Positions 43,353 to 51,681 of a stretch of 64,000 bases of DNA are shown here, piece after piece. The number at the start of each line of letters is the position of its first letter. Within the stretch, counting starts at the first letter, position 1. Source of the stretch: Desulfovibrio sp. Huiquan2017 (lineage in GTDB: Bacteria; Desulfobacterota; Desulfovibrionia; Desulfovibrionales; Desulfovibrionaceae); assembly GCF_017351175.1 (NCBI RefSeq), contig NZ_JAFMPN010000007.1:124001-188000 (forward strand). The letters run 5' to 3'. The notes under the pieces are model-generated. The model was given only the letters and a program-made list of their open reading frames with translations. It was not told the origin of the DNA and did not search any database. Both the position numbers and the translations under genes were made by a program.

Positions 43353-43709
43353 ATGTACATAGAAATGGACACCACGCAAATCGAGGGCGGTTCGATCTTC
43401 GAGCCGTGGCCCGAAACGGCCGAACAGGAACCGGGACAGGCATGGCCCGGCGACACCATCGAAATATCGGACGAGGCCATCCGGGCCTTCCGCGAGGCGG
43501 CCATCGAGCCCATCAAGCACGGCACCTTCACCCTGGACCGGCTGGAGGCGCGCATCAACGTGGTCCGCGCCGAGATCGTCCACATCTGGGATTCCGCACT
43601 GCCCGACGACGAAAAGGAACTCCAGATTTCCGCCCGCCAGAATGAGATAGCCCTGCTCCAGGCGGGCCAGTTCACCTTCGCCAAGGCGGGCTTTCCGCTG
43701 TCGGTCTGA
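43353..43709 (+). CDS. Hypothetical protein (118 aa)
   Basis: The frame has a strong GGAGGAAGG ribosome-binding site before ATG 43353 and codon use like its neighbours. The product is acidic (MYIEMDTTQIEGGS...) with a helical middle (FTLDRLEARINVVRAEIVHIWDSALPDDEKELQISARQNEIALLQAG). No signal peptide, membrane helix or cysteine is present. I do not recognise it; likely a lineage-specific cytoplasmic protein. Confidence 0.75.
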   Translation: MYIEMDTTQIEGGSIFEPWPETAEQEPGQAWPGDTIEISDEAIRAFREAAIEPIKHGTFTLDRLEARINVVRAEIVHIWDSALPDDEKELQISARQNEIALLQAGQFTFAKAGFPLSV

Positions 43710-43713
43710 GCGC

Positions 43714-43965
43714 CTACGGCTTGCAGACCTTGCACGGCCGGAAACCGGCTTCCAATGCGGCCTGCCGCGAGACGAAGACCACGACGCAATGTTTGCAGTT
43801 GTAATACCGGCAACCCGGTCGATGAAAGATGCGCGAATTGCGGTTGCCGTGGTACTCGCCCGCCGCCACGGACGGAAATGCCGCCACGGGCAAAGGCCGT
43901 TCGTCGGCCGCGGCTCCGACGGCCAGCGCGAGCAACAGGGCGATGCAGACGAGCACTTTCCTCAT
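43714..43965 (-). CDS. Secreted small protein with Ada-type zinc-binding motif
   Basis: The 83-residue product has a signal peptide (1-20, ending AAA). The rest, EYHGNRNSRIFHRPGC...NCKHCVVVFVSRQAALEAGFRPCKVCKP, carries the four-cysteine pattern of the metal-binding domain found at the N-terminus of Ada and at the end of some nucleases. An exported stand-alone domain suggests metal binding in the periplasm; function is unknown. It ends 4 bp from the convergent hypothetical gene. Confidence 0.78.
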   Translation of the reverse strand: MRKVLVCIALLLALAVGAAADERPLPVAAFPSVAAGEYHGNRNSRIFHRPGCRYYNCKHCVVVFVSRQAALEAGFRPCKVCKP

Positions 43966-44008
43966 GATTTTCCCCTACTCCCGGAAGCGGAAAAAATCCA
44001 GACCACGC

Positions 44009-44043
44009 AAAAAAAGGCCGCCGGAACTCCTTCCGACGGCCTT
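44009..44043 (-). terminator. Terminator of the pyrR-aroK-ykgJ operon
   Basis: Read leftward: TAAGGCCGTCGGAA, loop GGAG, TTCCGGCGGCCTTTTTTT. It follows the stop of the YkgJ-type gene by 22 bp. Confidence 0.88.
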
Positions 44044-44064
44044 ACCCGCTTCGCCTGCGGGGAA

Positions 44065-44667
44065 TTATTTCAATCGCGGCGGTCCGATGATGATCATTTC
44101 GGCGATGGTATGGTCCACTTTCGGCAGTACGCGCAGGTTCTTGCCCACGAACTGCATCTCCAGCATGACCAGGTCCCTGTAGAGGGGGGTGCGGTCCACA
44201 AACGGAACCTCCTCCATATCCCCGGTCAATTCCTGGCAGCGGTAGCAGCCGGGAAAGCGGACTTCCTGCCCCGTGTTGCGGGTCAGCAGATTGGGCACGC
44301 CGTGCATGCGGCAGATCATCAGCCGATGGTCGTACAGGCCGCAAATGCCCTGCTTCTCGTCGATGTTCAGCGGACACATGATGTGCGGACGCTCACCGCG
44401 CGCCAGGGCGAGCTGGGCCCGGTCCACGTAGTCCCGGGCGCGCTCCCTGATCGCTTCGAGGCGGTCGGCCGGAAGGCGGTTCAGCCCCTCCCACATATAG
44501 GCCCACTCCACGTAGGTGTGGTGCTGGAAGAAGGACAGGCAGCAGTTGTCGCCACAGCCGTCGCAGGTCATGCCGATGGGTCCGGCCACCTCGTCGTAGC
44601 GGACGACCATCTTGTCGTATATGGCGGCCAGCTTGCGGAAGGCGGCCTTGGGAGTCAGTTTGTTCAT
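44065..44667 (-). CDS. YkgJ-type cysteine-cluster protein
   Basis: The 200-residue cytoplasmic protein has the cysteine pattern of the YkgJ / CxxCxxCC family (MTCDGCGDNCCLSFF, IMCPLNIDEKQGICGLYDHRLMICRMHGVPN, FPGCYRCQ), which probably binds zinc or an Fe-S cluster. ATG 44667 overlaps the stop of the shikimate kinase gene (ATGA), so translation is coupled. The role of the family is not known. It is the last gene of a pyrR-shikimate kinase-ykgJ operon. Confidence 0.84.
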   Translation of the reverse strand: MNKLTPKAAFRKLAAIYDKMVVRYDEVAGPIGMTCDGCGDNCCLSFFQHHTYVEWAYMWEGLNRLPADRLEAIRERARDYVDRAQLALARGERPHIMCPLNIDEKQGICGLYDHRLMICRMHGVPNLLTRNTGQEVRFPGCYRCQELTGDMEEVPFVDRTPLYRDLVMLEMQFVGKNLRVLPKVDHTIAEMIIIGPPRLK

Positions 44668-45200
44668 GCGATCTTGATATGTTGGAGTATCTGGTCCACG
44701 CACTCCTCGGGAGCGCATTGGTCCGTGCGGACCGTCAGGTCGGCGGCCTTGCGGTACAACGGCAGCCGTTCATTGTACAGGTCGCGCATGGTCTTGCCCG
44801 GGCCGATGGCCAGGCCGCGATTCTCGCCGTCGCCCACGCGCTCGAAAAATGTGGTCTCGTCGATGTCGAGCAGGACGACCGGGCCGAGTTCCTTGAGACG
44901 CTGAACGGCCTCGGGGCCATAGATGACCGAGCCGCCCGTGGATATGACCGTGCGCGTCAGGGTCAGCTCCGAAACGAGCCGTTCCTCGATGCGCAAAAAA
45001 TCCTCCAGGCCGTATGTGTCCATGATCCGCTGAAGGGAAAGCCCGTAATAGGACTCCATGTAGCGGTCCGTGTCGAGCTGGCTCCAGCCGAGCCGCCGGG
45101 CCAAAAGCCCGCCCAGGGTGGACTTGCCCGCCCCGGCCATGCCCACCAAGGTGATGCACGGCCGCTTGACCTCCTCGCGCTGGATCGGAGTGAAGGACAT
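44664..45200 (-). CDS. aroK: Shikimate kinase
   Basis: The 178-residue enzyme phosphorylates shikimate on the route to chorismate. It has the Walker A GMAGAGKST (20-28), the DTDRYME motif that binds shikimate and magnesium, FLRIEERLV, and STGGSVIYG. It is followed by a coupled YkgJ-type gene and preceded by pyrR with a single base between them. Residues in the lid (ENRGLAIG) differ from classical AroK (RPLL), so a related kinase function cannot be fully excluded. Confidence 0.85.
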   Translation of the reverse strand: MSFTPIQREEVKRPCITLVGMAGAGKSTLGGLLARRLGWSQLDTDRYMESYYGLSLQRIMDTYGLEDFLRIEERLVSELTLTRTVISTGGSVIYGPEAVQRLKELGPVVLLDIDETTFFERVGDGENRGLAIGPGKTMRDLYNERLPLYRKAADLTVRTDQCAPEECVDQILQHIKIA

Positions 45201-45201
45201 C

Positions 45202-45747
45202 CTACTCGCCCCGTACCAGGCAGACCCGATCCTCGCCGTCGCGCTCGGTCACCAGCACGTTGACGTGTTCATCGCCCAGGGTATCCACCTTTTTGCCCAC
45301 ATAGTCCGCCTGTATAGGAAACTCGCGGTGTCCCCGGTCCACCAAGACCAACAGCTCCACCCGCTTGGGGCGGCCGTAGTCGAGGATGGCCTCCAGCGCG
45401 GCCCGGATGGTCCGGCCGGAATAGAGCACATCGTCCACCAGCACCATGGAGGTGCCTTCCACCTCGAAGCCGATCTCCGAACAGTTGATGGTCGGGGCCA
45501 ACTCCAGATTGGTGGTCCAATCGTCGCGGTACAGGTTGATGTCCAGCTTGCCCAGGGGGATCTTGCGGCCCAGCCGCTCGTCCAGCAGCTTTTTCAGCCG
45601 TTCGGCCAGATCCGCGCCCCGGCGCTGGATGCCCAGGATGGCCAGGGACGCGTCGTCGCCCCGGCGCTCGTATATCTCGATGGCCAGCCGTTCCAGGGTC
45701 CGGCTCATCTCCTTTTCGGACAATATGGTACCGCAGTCTTTCATCAT
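45202..45747 (-). CDS. pyrR: Bifunctional pyrimidine regulator PyrR / uracil phosphoribosyltransferase
   Basis: The product has 181 residues when started at ATG 45747 (MMKDCGTILSEKEM), which has GTGAGGC upstream. It shows the PRPP-binding loop SMVLVDDVLYSGRTIRAAL and IQRRGADLAERL, both typical of PyrR. In some bacteria PyrR regulates pyr mRNA by attenuation; in others it only acts as a weak phosphoribosyltransferase. No pyr operon is next to it here, so its regulatory role is unproven. Confidence 0.9.
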   Translation of the reverse strand: MMKDCGTILSEKEMSRTLERLAIEIYERRGDDASLAILGIQRRGADLAERLKKLLDERLGRKIPLGKLDINLYRDDWTTNLELAPTINCSEIGFEVEGTSMVLVDDVLYSGRTIRAALEAILDYGRPKRVELLVLVDRGHREFPIQADYVGKKVDTLGDEHVNVLVTERDGEDRVCLVRGE

Positions 45748-45843
45748 CTCGGCCTCACAGGGCTTGGCGGTTGAAGGAACGTAGAAAACTAGCCCATCCC
45801 CCATGTACGGTCAACTCCGCCGCCGACCATGGACAGTTTCGAT

Positions 45844-45872
45844 TTGACAAAGGATGTTATTGATCTTACCTC
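45844..45872 (+). promoter_or_regulatory. Possible promoter of the HesB selenoprotein gene
   Basis: A perfect -35 TTGACA (45844-45849), 17 bp, and a weak -10-like TACCTC. It is about 35 bp upstream of ATG 45906 in the right orientation. Confidence 0.35.
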
Positions 45873-45905
45873 TTCATTCCCCGACCCAAATTAGGAGGCA
45901 TTATA

Positions 45906-46247
45906 ATGATTGAAGTCACCGATGCTGCCCGGAAGCAGCTCGAAGGCTACTTCCAGGAAAAGGAAGCGACCCCCATCCGCGTGTACCTCGCGGCGGGCGG
46001 CTGAGCGGGCCCGCGCCTGACTTTGGCTCTGGATGAGCCTAACGACAAGGACGAGGTGTCCGAGGCCGGTGGATTCACCTTCCTCGTGGAAAAGGACCTG
46101 CTGGCTCAGACCGGCGATATCAAAATCGACATGACCTACTACGGATTCGTCGTGGAGTCCCAGAACCCGGTCAGCGGCGGCGACAGCTGCTCCTGCTCCT
46201 CATCGAGTTCCTGCTCCTCCGCCGGTTCCGGCGGCTGCGGCTGCTAG
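45906..46247 (+). CDS. HesB/IscA-like selenoprotein (in-frame TGA = selenocysteine)
   Basis: ATG 45906, after a strong TTAGGAGGC site, opens a frame that runs 32 codons to a TGA at 46002-46004 and continues in frame to the TAG at 46245-46247 (113 residues). The continuation aligns with the paralogue at 46604: LAAGG-U-SGPRLTLALDE versus LADGG-C-SGPRLSLALDE. The TGA therefore replaces C33, the first Fe-S/metal ligand of IscA-type proteins. A hairpin with a GG-containing loop lies 20-35 nt downstream (46022-46042). The C-terminus is Cys/Ser-rich, ending GGCGC. HesB-like selenoproteins are an established bacterial selenoprotein family. Conventional calling would report only the part after the TGA. 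Confidence 0.88.
46022..46042 (+). promoter_or_regulatory. Candidate bacterial SECIS element
   Basis: GGCTC (46025-46029), loop TGGAT, GAGCC (46035-46039), with two more outer T-A pairs after a mismatch. The GG in the apical loop lies about 26 nt after the TGA at 46002, within the range known for SelB-bound SECIS hairpins. It is inside the coding sequence, as required in bacteria. A longer GCGGGCCCGC pairing directly after the TGA could compete. Confidence 0.55.
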
Positions 46248-46333
46248 CCGGCGACAAGCGGCGATCCGCCGCGCCGGGAGAATTGTCGGCGAGTCTTCGA
46301 GCCGTACACACCCCTGCGCCCCGGATGGATAAC

Positions 46334-46387
46334 AAAAAGCCCGGACCATCGCGTATGTTCAATACGCTTCGGTCCCGGGCTTTTTTT
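46334..46387 (+). terminator. Terminator of the selenoprotein gene
   Basis: AAAAAGCCCGGACC ... GGTCCCGGGCTTTTTTT with an inner GCGTAT-N5-ATACGC stem. It is almost identical to the terminator of the second hesB-like gene (46955-47007), which shows that gene and terminator were duplicated together. The rest of the gap to the next gene is AT-rich promoter DNA without a gene. Confidence 0.92.
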
Positions 46388-46603
46388 CGCGTCTTGCGGG
46401 GAAGCTTCCCGCCGTTCGGCCCGCCTCCGTCCGGAAGCCGGGTGGTCGTCGCACGGGTCGTCGGAACAAAATTTCGGATTTTTTTGGGCGGGATTTCGGC
46501 AGGTTGAGGTGGTTTCCAAAGATCTTGCATCGTTTTTCTCTTTACATCGAATAGAGTATCCTTATTGTCTTGGGTAACGAAACCCACCCCAGGAGAAAAC
46601 GAC

Positions 46604-46924
46604 ATGATTACAGTTACCGAATCGGCTCTGAACGAACTGACCAAATATTTCGAGGATAAGGATGTGCAGCCCATCCGGGTGCATCTGGCCGACGGCGGTT
46701 GCTCCGGCCCGCGCCTGTCCCTGGCCCTGGACGAGTTGCGTGAAGGCGACAAGTCCGTGGAGCAGGGAGACTTCACCTTCCTGATCAACGAAGAACTGGT
46801 CCAGGCTTCGGGCGCCGTGTCCATCGACATGACCCCCTACGGCTTCCAGGTCTCCTCCGAAAACCAGATCGGCGGCGGGGGTTGCGGATGCTCCTCCTGC
46901 GGCACCGGCTCCTGCGGCTGCTAG
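46604..46924 (+). CDS. HesB/IscA-like protein (cysteine form)
   Basis: The 106-residue protein is the cysteine-containing paralogue of the selenoprotein just upstream. C33 in ADGGCSGPRLSLALDE and the C-terminal cysteines (GGGGCGCSSCGTGSCGC) give the three-ligand pattern of IscA/HesB Fe-S carriers, with an unusually cysteine-rich tail. It starts at ATG 46604 after AGGAGAAAACGAC. It probably handles Fe-S clusters or metal in the cytoplasm. It is monocistronic with its own terminator. Confidence 0.9.
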   Translation: MITVTESALNELTKYFEDKDVQPIRVHLADGGCSGPRLSLALDELREGDKSVEQGDFTFLINEELVQASGAVSIDMTPYGFQVSSENQIGGGGCGCSSCGTGSCGC

Positions 46925-46954
46925 CCCGCAACGACGCCATCCGCCACGTCGCGG

Positions 46955-47007
46955 AAAAAGCCCGGACCCTCGCGTATTGCAATACGCTTCGGTCCCGGGC
47001 TTTTTTT
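46955..47007 (+). terminator. Terminator of the second HesB-like gene
   Basis: AAAAAGCCCGGACC-CTC-GCGTATTGCAATACGC-TTC-GGTCCCGGGCTTTTTTT. It is a twin of the terminator at 46334-46387. The next 330 bp to 47341 hold no credible gene. Confidence 0.92.
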
Positions 47008-47341
47008 GCGTCTTGCGGCTGACGGGACCACTCCCAAAGGCCGATCGGCCAGAACGCGGGCCGAACGGGGCGGCCGGTGCTTTCCGATCGGAAAGGCCTC
47101 CCCGCTACGTCCTTCGGCTTTCAAACGGGAAAGCCCCCATCCACCCTGGAACGCCTTCGGGGCCCAGCCTGCACCCGGGCAGCGGCTCACAAGCTCACCC
47201 CTTCGCACCCGCGCGCCGCCAAGCTTGGGCGGAGGGGACGGATACGCATCTCCCGAGGGGAGAGCGACCGCAGTGTCCCCCGCGTGCATGAGCCCCCCCG
47301 GGAAGCGTGCGGACACCCGCTATCGCAAGCCGCGCCACAAG

Positions 47342-47374
47342 AAAAAGGGCGGTGCTCGCATGGCACCGCCCACT
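47342..47374 (-). terminator. Terminator of the PaaK-like gene
   Basis: Read leftward: GTGGGCGGTGCC, loop ATGCGA, GCACCGCCC, TTTTT. It lies about 40 bp beyond the stop of the PaaK-like gene. Confidence 0.85.
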
Positions 47375-47411
47375 TCGATTAGGACCGCAATCCCGGCCCT
47401 GACAGCCGGGT

Positions 47412-48650
47412 TTAATCGAAAGTTCTTTCATTGACGAGACGGGGGGCATCCTCCGGCAGCGTGCCGGGAACGCAGGTCTCGACGACAGGTCGCAATTTCA
47501 TCGAGGCCTGGAAGTCGGCCTCAAAGCTTTCCGTATCGAAAGGTTGCGCCGTTTCGGCCACAACCACAATTACGTCGTTGTCATTAACACGTTTGACCTG
47601 AATCTGCCAGCCGGAAATGGCCGGGAATCGAGAAAAAACCACAGCGGCCTGACCAGGGTAGACGAACTGGCCCTTGACCTTGGCCGTATCGTCGGCCCGG
47701 CCTTTCCATCCGGCAAGTTTTCTGGCCGTGCGCCCACACGCGCATGGCCCCAGGTCCATGGACGACAGGTCGCCCGTGGCCAGGCGGACCAGCGGATAAT
47801 CGGTGAAAAACGGGGTGACGACCACCTCGCCCACCTCGCCGTCGGGCACGGGCAGGCCGGTGTCCGGGTCGCATATCTCCACGTGCCGGTAGTTGGACAG
47901 GTGCATGCCGCCGAGTTCCCGGCACTCGTAGGCGATGCAGCCCACATCCGCCGTGCCGTATCCTTGGCGGACGGTGATGCCGAACATCGCCTCCAACTCG
48001 GCGCGCAGGCTTTCCGACAGCGGCTCGGCCGCCACATAGGCCTTCTCCAGATGGAAATCCTCCAGCGGATCGAGCCCGGTGGCCACGGCCCTTTCGCCGA
48101 TGATCTTCAGGTAGCTGGCCATGCCGATGAAGGCGTTGACCGGCAATCGGGTCAGCAGCTCGATCTGCTCGCCGGTGTTGCCCGGACCGGCCGGGACGAC
48201 CGCGCAGCCAATGTCCCGCAACGGCTCCTCGAACATATGTCCGGCCGGGGTCATATGGTAGGAAAAGGTCATCTGCGCAAGGTCTCCGGGCCGGAAGCCC
48301 GCCGCGAAAAAGCCCTCGGACCAGGCCCAGTAGTCCGGTTCGCGGCCCTCGGGATCATAGATCGGGCCGGGCGACTGATAGATGCGCGAAAGCTCCCCGG
48401 GCCGGACGGCCAAAAACCAACCTATGCCATGCTCCCGCTGCCATTTGACGACATCCTTCTTGCGCAGAGGCGGGATCTTGGCGTAGTCGTCCCAGTCCTT
48501 GAAATCCTTGGCGCACGCCCCCAGGCTCCGCAGCCGGGCCTGGAACTCGCCCGAAGACCGCTCCGCCGCCATGAGCACGTCCTTCACGCCTTTCCACTTG
48601 CGCTTCATCCGCTTCTCGCGCGGCTCCGTTTCATATTCGGTATAGTACAT
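47412..48650 (-). CDS. Phenylacetate-CoA ligase-like (PaaK) adenylate-forming protein
   Basis: The 412-residue protein has the PaaK-type start (RLRSLGACAKDFKDWDDYAKIPPLRKKDVV), the adenylation core (FSYHMTPAGHMFEEPLRDIGCAVVPAGPGNTGEQIELL; RQGYGTADVG; GEVVVTPFFTDYPLVRLATGD) and the C-terminal GRADDTAKVKGQFVYPGQ. It would activate an aryl or related carboxylate with ATP and CoA. ATG 48650 is chosen for the family-like N-terminus; the frame stays open upstream but codes for non-family residues. No aromatic degradation genes are adjacent. Confidence 0.86.
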   Translation of the reverse strand: MYYTEYETEPREKRMKRKWKGVKDVLMAAERSSGEFQARLRSLGACAKDFKDWDDYAKIPPLRKKDVVKWQREHGIGWFLAVRPGELSRIYQSPGPIYDPEGREPDYWAWSEGFFAAGFRPGDLAQMTFSYHMTPAGHMFEEPLRDIGCAVVPAGPGNTGEQIELLTRLPVNAFIGMASYLKIIGERAVATGLDPLEDFHLEKAYVAAEPLSESLRAELEAMFGITVRQGYGTADVGCIAYECRELGGMHLSNYRHVEICDPDTGLPVPDGEVGEVVVTPFFTDYPLVRLATGDLSSMDLGPCACGRTARKLAGWKGRADDTAKVKGQFVYPGQAAVVFSRFPAISGWQIQVKRVNDNDVIVVVAETAQPFDTESFEADFQASMKLRPVVETCVPGTLPEDAPRLVNERTFD

Positions 48651-48861
48651 GGATGCGCCCCCGAATCCCGTTGGAAAATTGTCGTCGCGCCGTCGCGTAC
48701 GGAACGGTCCGCCCGGCTCTGTTCTTGTCACGCTACGACAGATGCGCTGTTTTTTCCACCACTCTCCGCGTCCCGCTTTCCACAGGAAATTCCGGCGAGC
48801 CGTCCATGCGAGGGGAGCGTTTCCAGAACCGGTCCGGGGCGCGCGGGGTTCCCGCGCCACG

Positions 48862-48896
48862 AAAAAAGGCGCGGCCTCAAGCGAAGCAACGCCTTT
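48862..48896 (-). terminator. Terminator of the CBS-ACT gene
   Basis: Read leftward: AAAGGCG, an 18-nt loop, CGCCTTTTTT. It lies in the 365-bp gap (48651-49015) that otherwise contains no gene I can support. Confidence 0.65.
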
Positions 48897-49015
48897 GTAG
48901 ACAAGGGGGGCAAGCTGGCCCCGTTCTATCACGGCCAGGAAACCCGAGGTTCCCGCCGGCCTTCGTGCGGTCCGCCGGTAAAAGCCGAAACGCGCCCGGA
49001 CCAGGCCGATCGGAC

Positions 49016-49672
49016 CTAGGTCCACTCCTCCTCGAAATCCACGGCAGTGACCACCTTATAGCCCCGGTCCTCAAGCGCGGCGGCGACCAGGGACGGGTCC
49101 TCGGCGTCCATACGGACGACCACGACACGGCGCCCGTTGTAAAAGAAGGTGCCGGTGGAAATGATGGAAATCTTCATGTTGGCGATGACCCCGGCGACCT
49201 CGTAAAGCACGCCGGAACGGTCCTCGACCTCAAGGGTCAGGCGGCTGCCGCCCTCACGGTAGCCCATCTGCTCGGCCAGGACGTCGAGCATGACGTTGCG
49301 GTTGATGTAGCCGATGAGTTCACCGTCGGCATCGACCACGGCCAGCCCGGCAAGGTTCATCTCGTACATCATGTCGGCCGCGCCCTCGATCTCCGTCTCC
49401 GGGGCCACGGTCTTGATGTCCGTACGGTAGATCTTCTCCACCGTGAGCTTGCTCATCAGGTAGGTGATCTCATGTTTCTCAAGGGAAGTCATGATGCTGG
49501 GCAGGGCCGCTGAAACATCTTCCTTGCGCACGTAGCCGACCAGCTTGCCTTCGTCGTCCACCACCAGGAGCATCCAGAGCTTGTTGTCCTCAAGCTGTTT
49601 CTGGGCGTCCTTGACCAGCGTCTGGGGGGTGACCTTGACGAAGTCGCGAAGCATTTTCAGTCCGACGTACAT
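49016..49672 (-). CDS. CBS-pair protein with C-terminal ACT domain
   Basis: The 218-residue cytoplasmic protein has two CBS motifs (about 12-65, VTPQTLVKDAQKQLEDNKLWMLLVVDDEGKLVGYV; and about 80-135, VAPETEIEGAADMMYEMNLAGLAVVDADGELIGYINR) that form one adenosine-nucleotide-binding unit. An ACT-like domain follows (about 145-218, LTLEVEDRSGVLYEVAGVIANMKISIIS). Such proteins sense adenine nucleotides and a small ligand. ATG 49672 has AAGGAGG upstream. The gene is single. The 322 bp upstream (49673-49994) hold no gene I can support. Confidence 0.88.
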   Translation of the reverse strand: MYVGLKMLRDFVKVTPQTLVKDAQKQLEDNKLWMLLVVDDEGKLVGYVRKEDVSAALPSIMTSLEKHEITYLMSKLTVEKIYRTDIKTVAPETEIEGAADMMYEMNLAGLAVVDADGELIGYINRNVMLDVLAEQMGYREGGSRLTLEVEDRSGVLYEVAGVIANMKISIISTGTFFYNGRRVVVVRMDAEDPSLVAAALEDRGYKVVTAVDFEEEWT

Positions 49673-49994
49673 GAATTCCTCCTTGGCAGTGCAGCGCATG
49701 CTCTGTGTTGCATAAATGACATGTATTCGTCCCGGCTGGATACACGTTTTCCTTGCATGGCGCAATTCAAACCGTGCCCGGCGCGCCGCGCCCGGCGGTT
49801 TCCCGACAGCCCCATCAAACGGCGAGCACATACGAAATAGCCTGTTTTAACGAGAGGGATACGATATCGACGACCGAAAGCCACCCGTTTCGAACCCTGG
49901 CCAGCGGGGCAACACCGCCTCGGCACTTGACTTTTCTGATTTCCAAGGCACAGTTATAAGGGGGAAAAATGGAGCGGGCCACGGGAACGGGCAC

Positions 49995-51668
49995 ATGACT
50001 TTCAAGATCAAACACCGAAACGCCGAGGGCGCGAAGGACGAGGAAAACCACCTGGTCGTCCTTGGCGGCATGCGCATATTTCTTGTTCTCACACTGGTCG
50101 TCGGAGCCCTGCTCTTCGGCGGCGGGATGCTCATCTACCACACCGAGCGGGAAGACTTCCTCGAAAGAATCCGTTTCTCGGAACGCAGTGCGATAGCCTT
50201 GCAAAGCTCGGCCATGGCCCGGGAGCTGGACCGCATCGTGGCCGACATCCTGTACCTGTCCAAACAGAACGAACTCACCCTGCATCTCGACACCGGCGAC
50301 CGGAAGGCGATCCGGGACATGGGCCGGGAATACGAGCAACTGGCCAAAAACCGCCCGAACTACGATCAGATCCGCTACATCGACGCCAAGGGCGTGGAGC
50401 GGGTCCGCGTCAACCATCGCGACGGCCAGTCCCGGGTCGTGCCCCTGGCGGAGCTTCAGGACAAAAGCGACCGGTACTACTTCAAGCGCTGCATCCCCCT
50501 GGCCCGGGGAGACATCTACCTCTCCCCCCTGGACCTCAACGTGGAAAACGGAGTGATAGAACGCCCGTTCAGGCCCGTGTTGCGCATCGGCACCCCGGTC
50601 TTCGATACTTCGGGCCGCAAGCGGGGCATCATCCTGATCAACTACAACGCCCAGGCCCTGCTGGACCGCATCCACCGCGCGAGCTACCCGGCCGAGGGCG
50701 GGTGCATGCTCATCAACTGCCAGGGCTACTGGATCCTGAACCCGGACAAGAGCAAGGAATGGGGATTCATGTGGCCGGAGATGCGCGACGTCCGCTTCGA
50801 CAAGGAACTACCCCTGGAGTGGAAACGGATACTGGACGAAGAGCACGGACAGTTCCGCACCGGCCCGGGCCTGTTTACCTTTTCCGTCGAACGCCCCCTG
50901 ACGGAGATGCAGGCATTCAGCCTGCATCTGCACGACCCGACCGAAACCATCTTTGAAGCGAGGCATGAATCGCCCCGCTTTTGGGTCCTCGTCTCCCTGG
51001 TCCCCCCCGCCATCCTCGACGAACAAGCCCACTCTTTGCTCTTCAAGCTGCTCATGAGCGGCGGCCTGCTCTTCGCCTTGATGACCTTCGGCGCCTGGCA
51101 TTTGGCCCTGGCCATATCCCGGCGCCAACTGTACCAGAAACAACTCGAGGCAGCCGCCCTGTTCGACGCCCTGACCGGGCTGCCCAACCGCAAGCTCTTC
51201 TTCGACCGTCTGGAGGCGGCCCTGACGCTGAACGCCCGGCACGAACGCAGGCTGGCCCTGCTCTATATCGACCTGGACGGCTTCAAGTCGGTCAACGACA
51301 CCATGGGACACGACGCGGGCGACGAACTGCTCAAGCAAGTGGGCACCCTGCTGTCCGGCACGGTGCGCCAATCCGACACCGTGTCCCGGCTGGGCGGCGA
51401 CGAATTCGCCGTGCTGCTACACGAGGTGGCCAACGTGGAGGCTGCGGCCCTGGTGGGTGAGAAGATCGTGTCCGTGCTGCACGAGCCCATCCAGCTCAAG
51501 GCCGGTTCGACGACCATCGGCGCCAGCGTGGGCGTGGCCGTGTACCCGGAGCACGGCGATTCCGCCGAAACCCTGATTCGAAACGCGGACCAGGCCATGT
51601 ACGTCTCCAAATCCAAGGGCAAGAATACCTGCACCATGGCCGGTTCACCGCGCCATGCGAACGCCTGA
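49995..51668 (+). CDS. Sensor diguanylate cyclase (dCACHE-GGDEF)
   Basis: The 557-residue inner-membrane protein has a helix at about 26-48, a periplasmic sensor region of about 290 residues with CACHE features (YDQIRYIDAKGVERVRVNHRDGQ; YLSPLDLNVENG; VLRIGTPVFDTSG), a second helix at about 345-368, and a GGDEF domain (about 385-550) with DALTGLPNRKLFFDRL and intact GGDEF. It would make cyclic di-GMP in response to an extracellular small molecule. A second GGDEF protein is at 27257-28030. No EAL domain is present. Confidence 0.92.
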   Translation: MTFKIKHRNAEGAKDEENHLVVLGGMRIFLVLTLVVGALLFGGGMLIYHTEREDFLERIRFSERSAIALQSSAMARELDRIVADILYLSKQNELTLHLDTGDRKAIRDMGREYEQLAKNRPNYDQIRYIDAKGVERVRVNHRDGQSRVVPLAELQDKSDRYYFKRCIPLARGDIYLSPLDLNVENGVIERPFRPVLRIGTPVFDTSGRKRGIILINYNAQALLDRIHRASYPAEGGCMLINCQGYWILNPDKSKEWGFMWPEMRDVRFDKELPLEWKRILDEEHGQFRTGPGLFTFSVERPLTEMQAFSLHLHDPTETIFEARHESPRFWVLVSLVPPAILDEQAHSLLFKLLMSGGLLFALMTFGAWHLALAISRRQLYQKQLEAAALFDALTGLPNRKLFFDRLEAALTLNARHERRLALLYIDLDGFKSVNDTMGHDAGDELLKQVGTLLSGTVRQSDTVSRLGGDEFAVLLHEVANVEAAALVGEKIVSVLHEPIQLKAGSTTIGASVGVAVYPEHGDSAETLIRNADQAMYVSKSKGKNTCTMAGSPRHANA

Positions 51669-51681
51669 CCCCGCGGCGAGA

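Noticed and set aside
46023-46247. Independent 74-aa gene starting with TTG after the TGA
   Set aside because: It is the in-frame continuation of the selenoprotein gene, has no ribosome-binding site, and aligns with residues 40 onward of the paralogue.
48651-49025. N-terminal extension of the PaaK-like protein
   Set aside because: The frame is open, but the encoded residues are Arg-rich without family character, and a leftward terminator of the next gene lies inside it.
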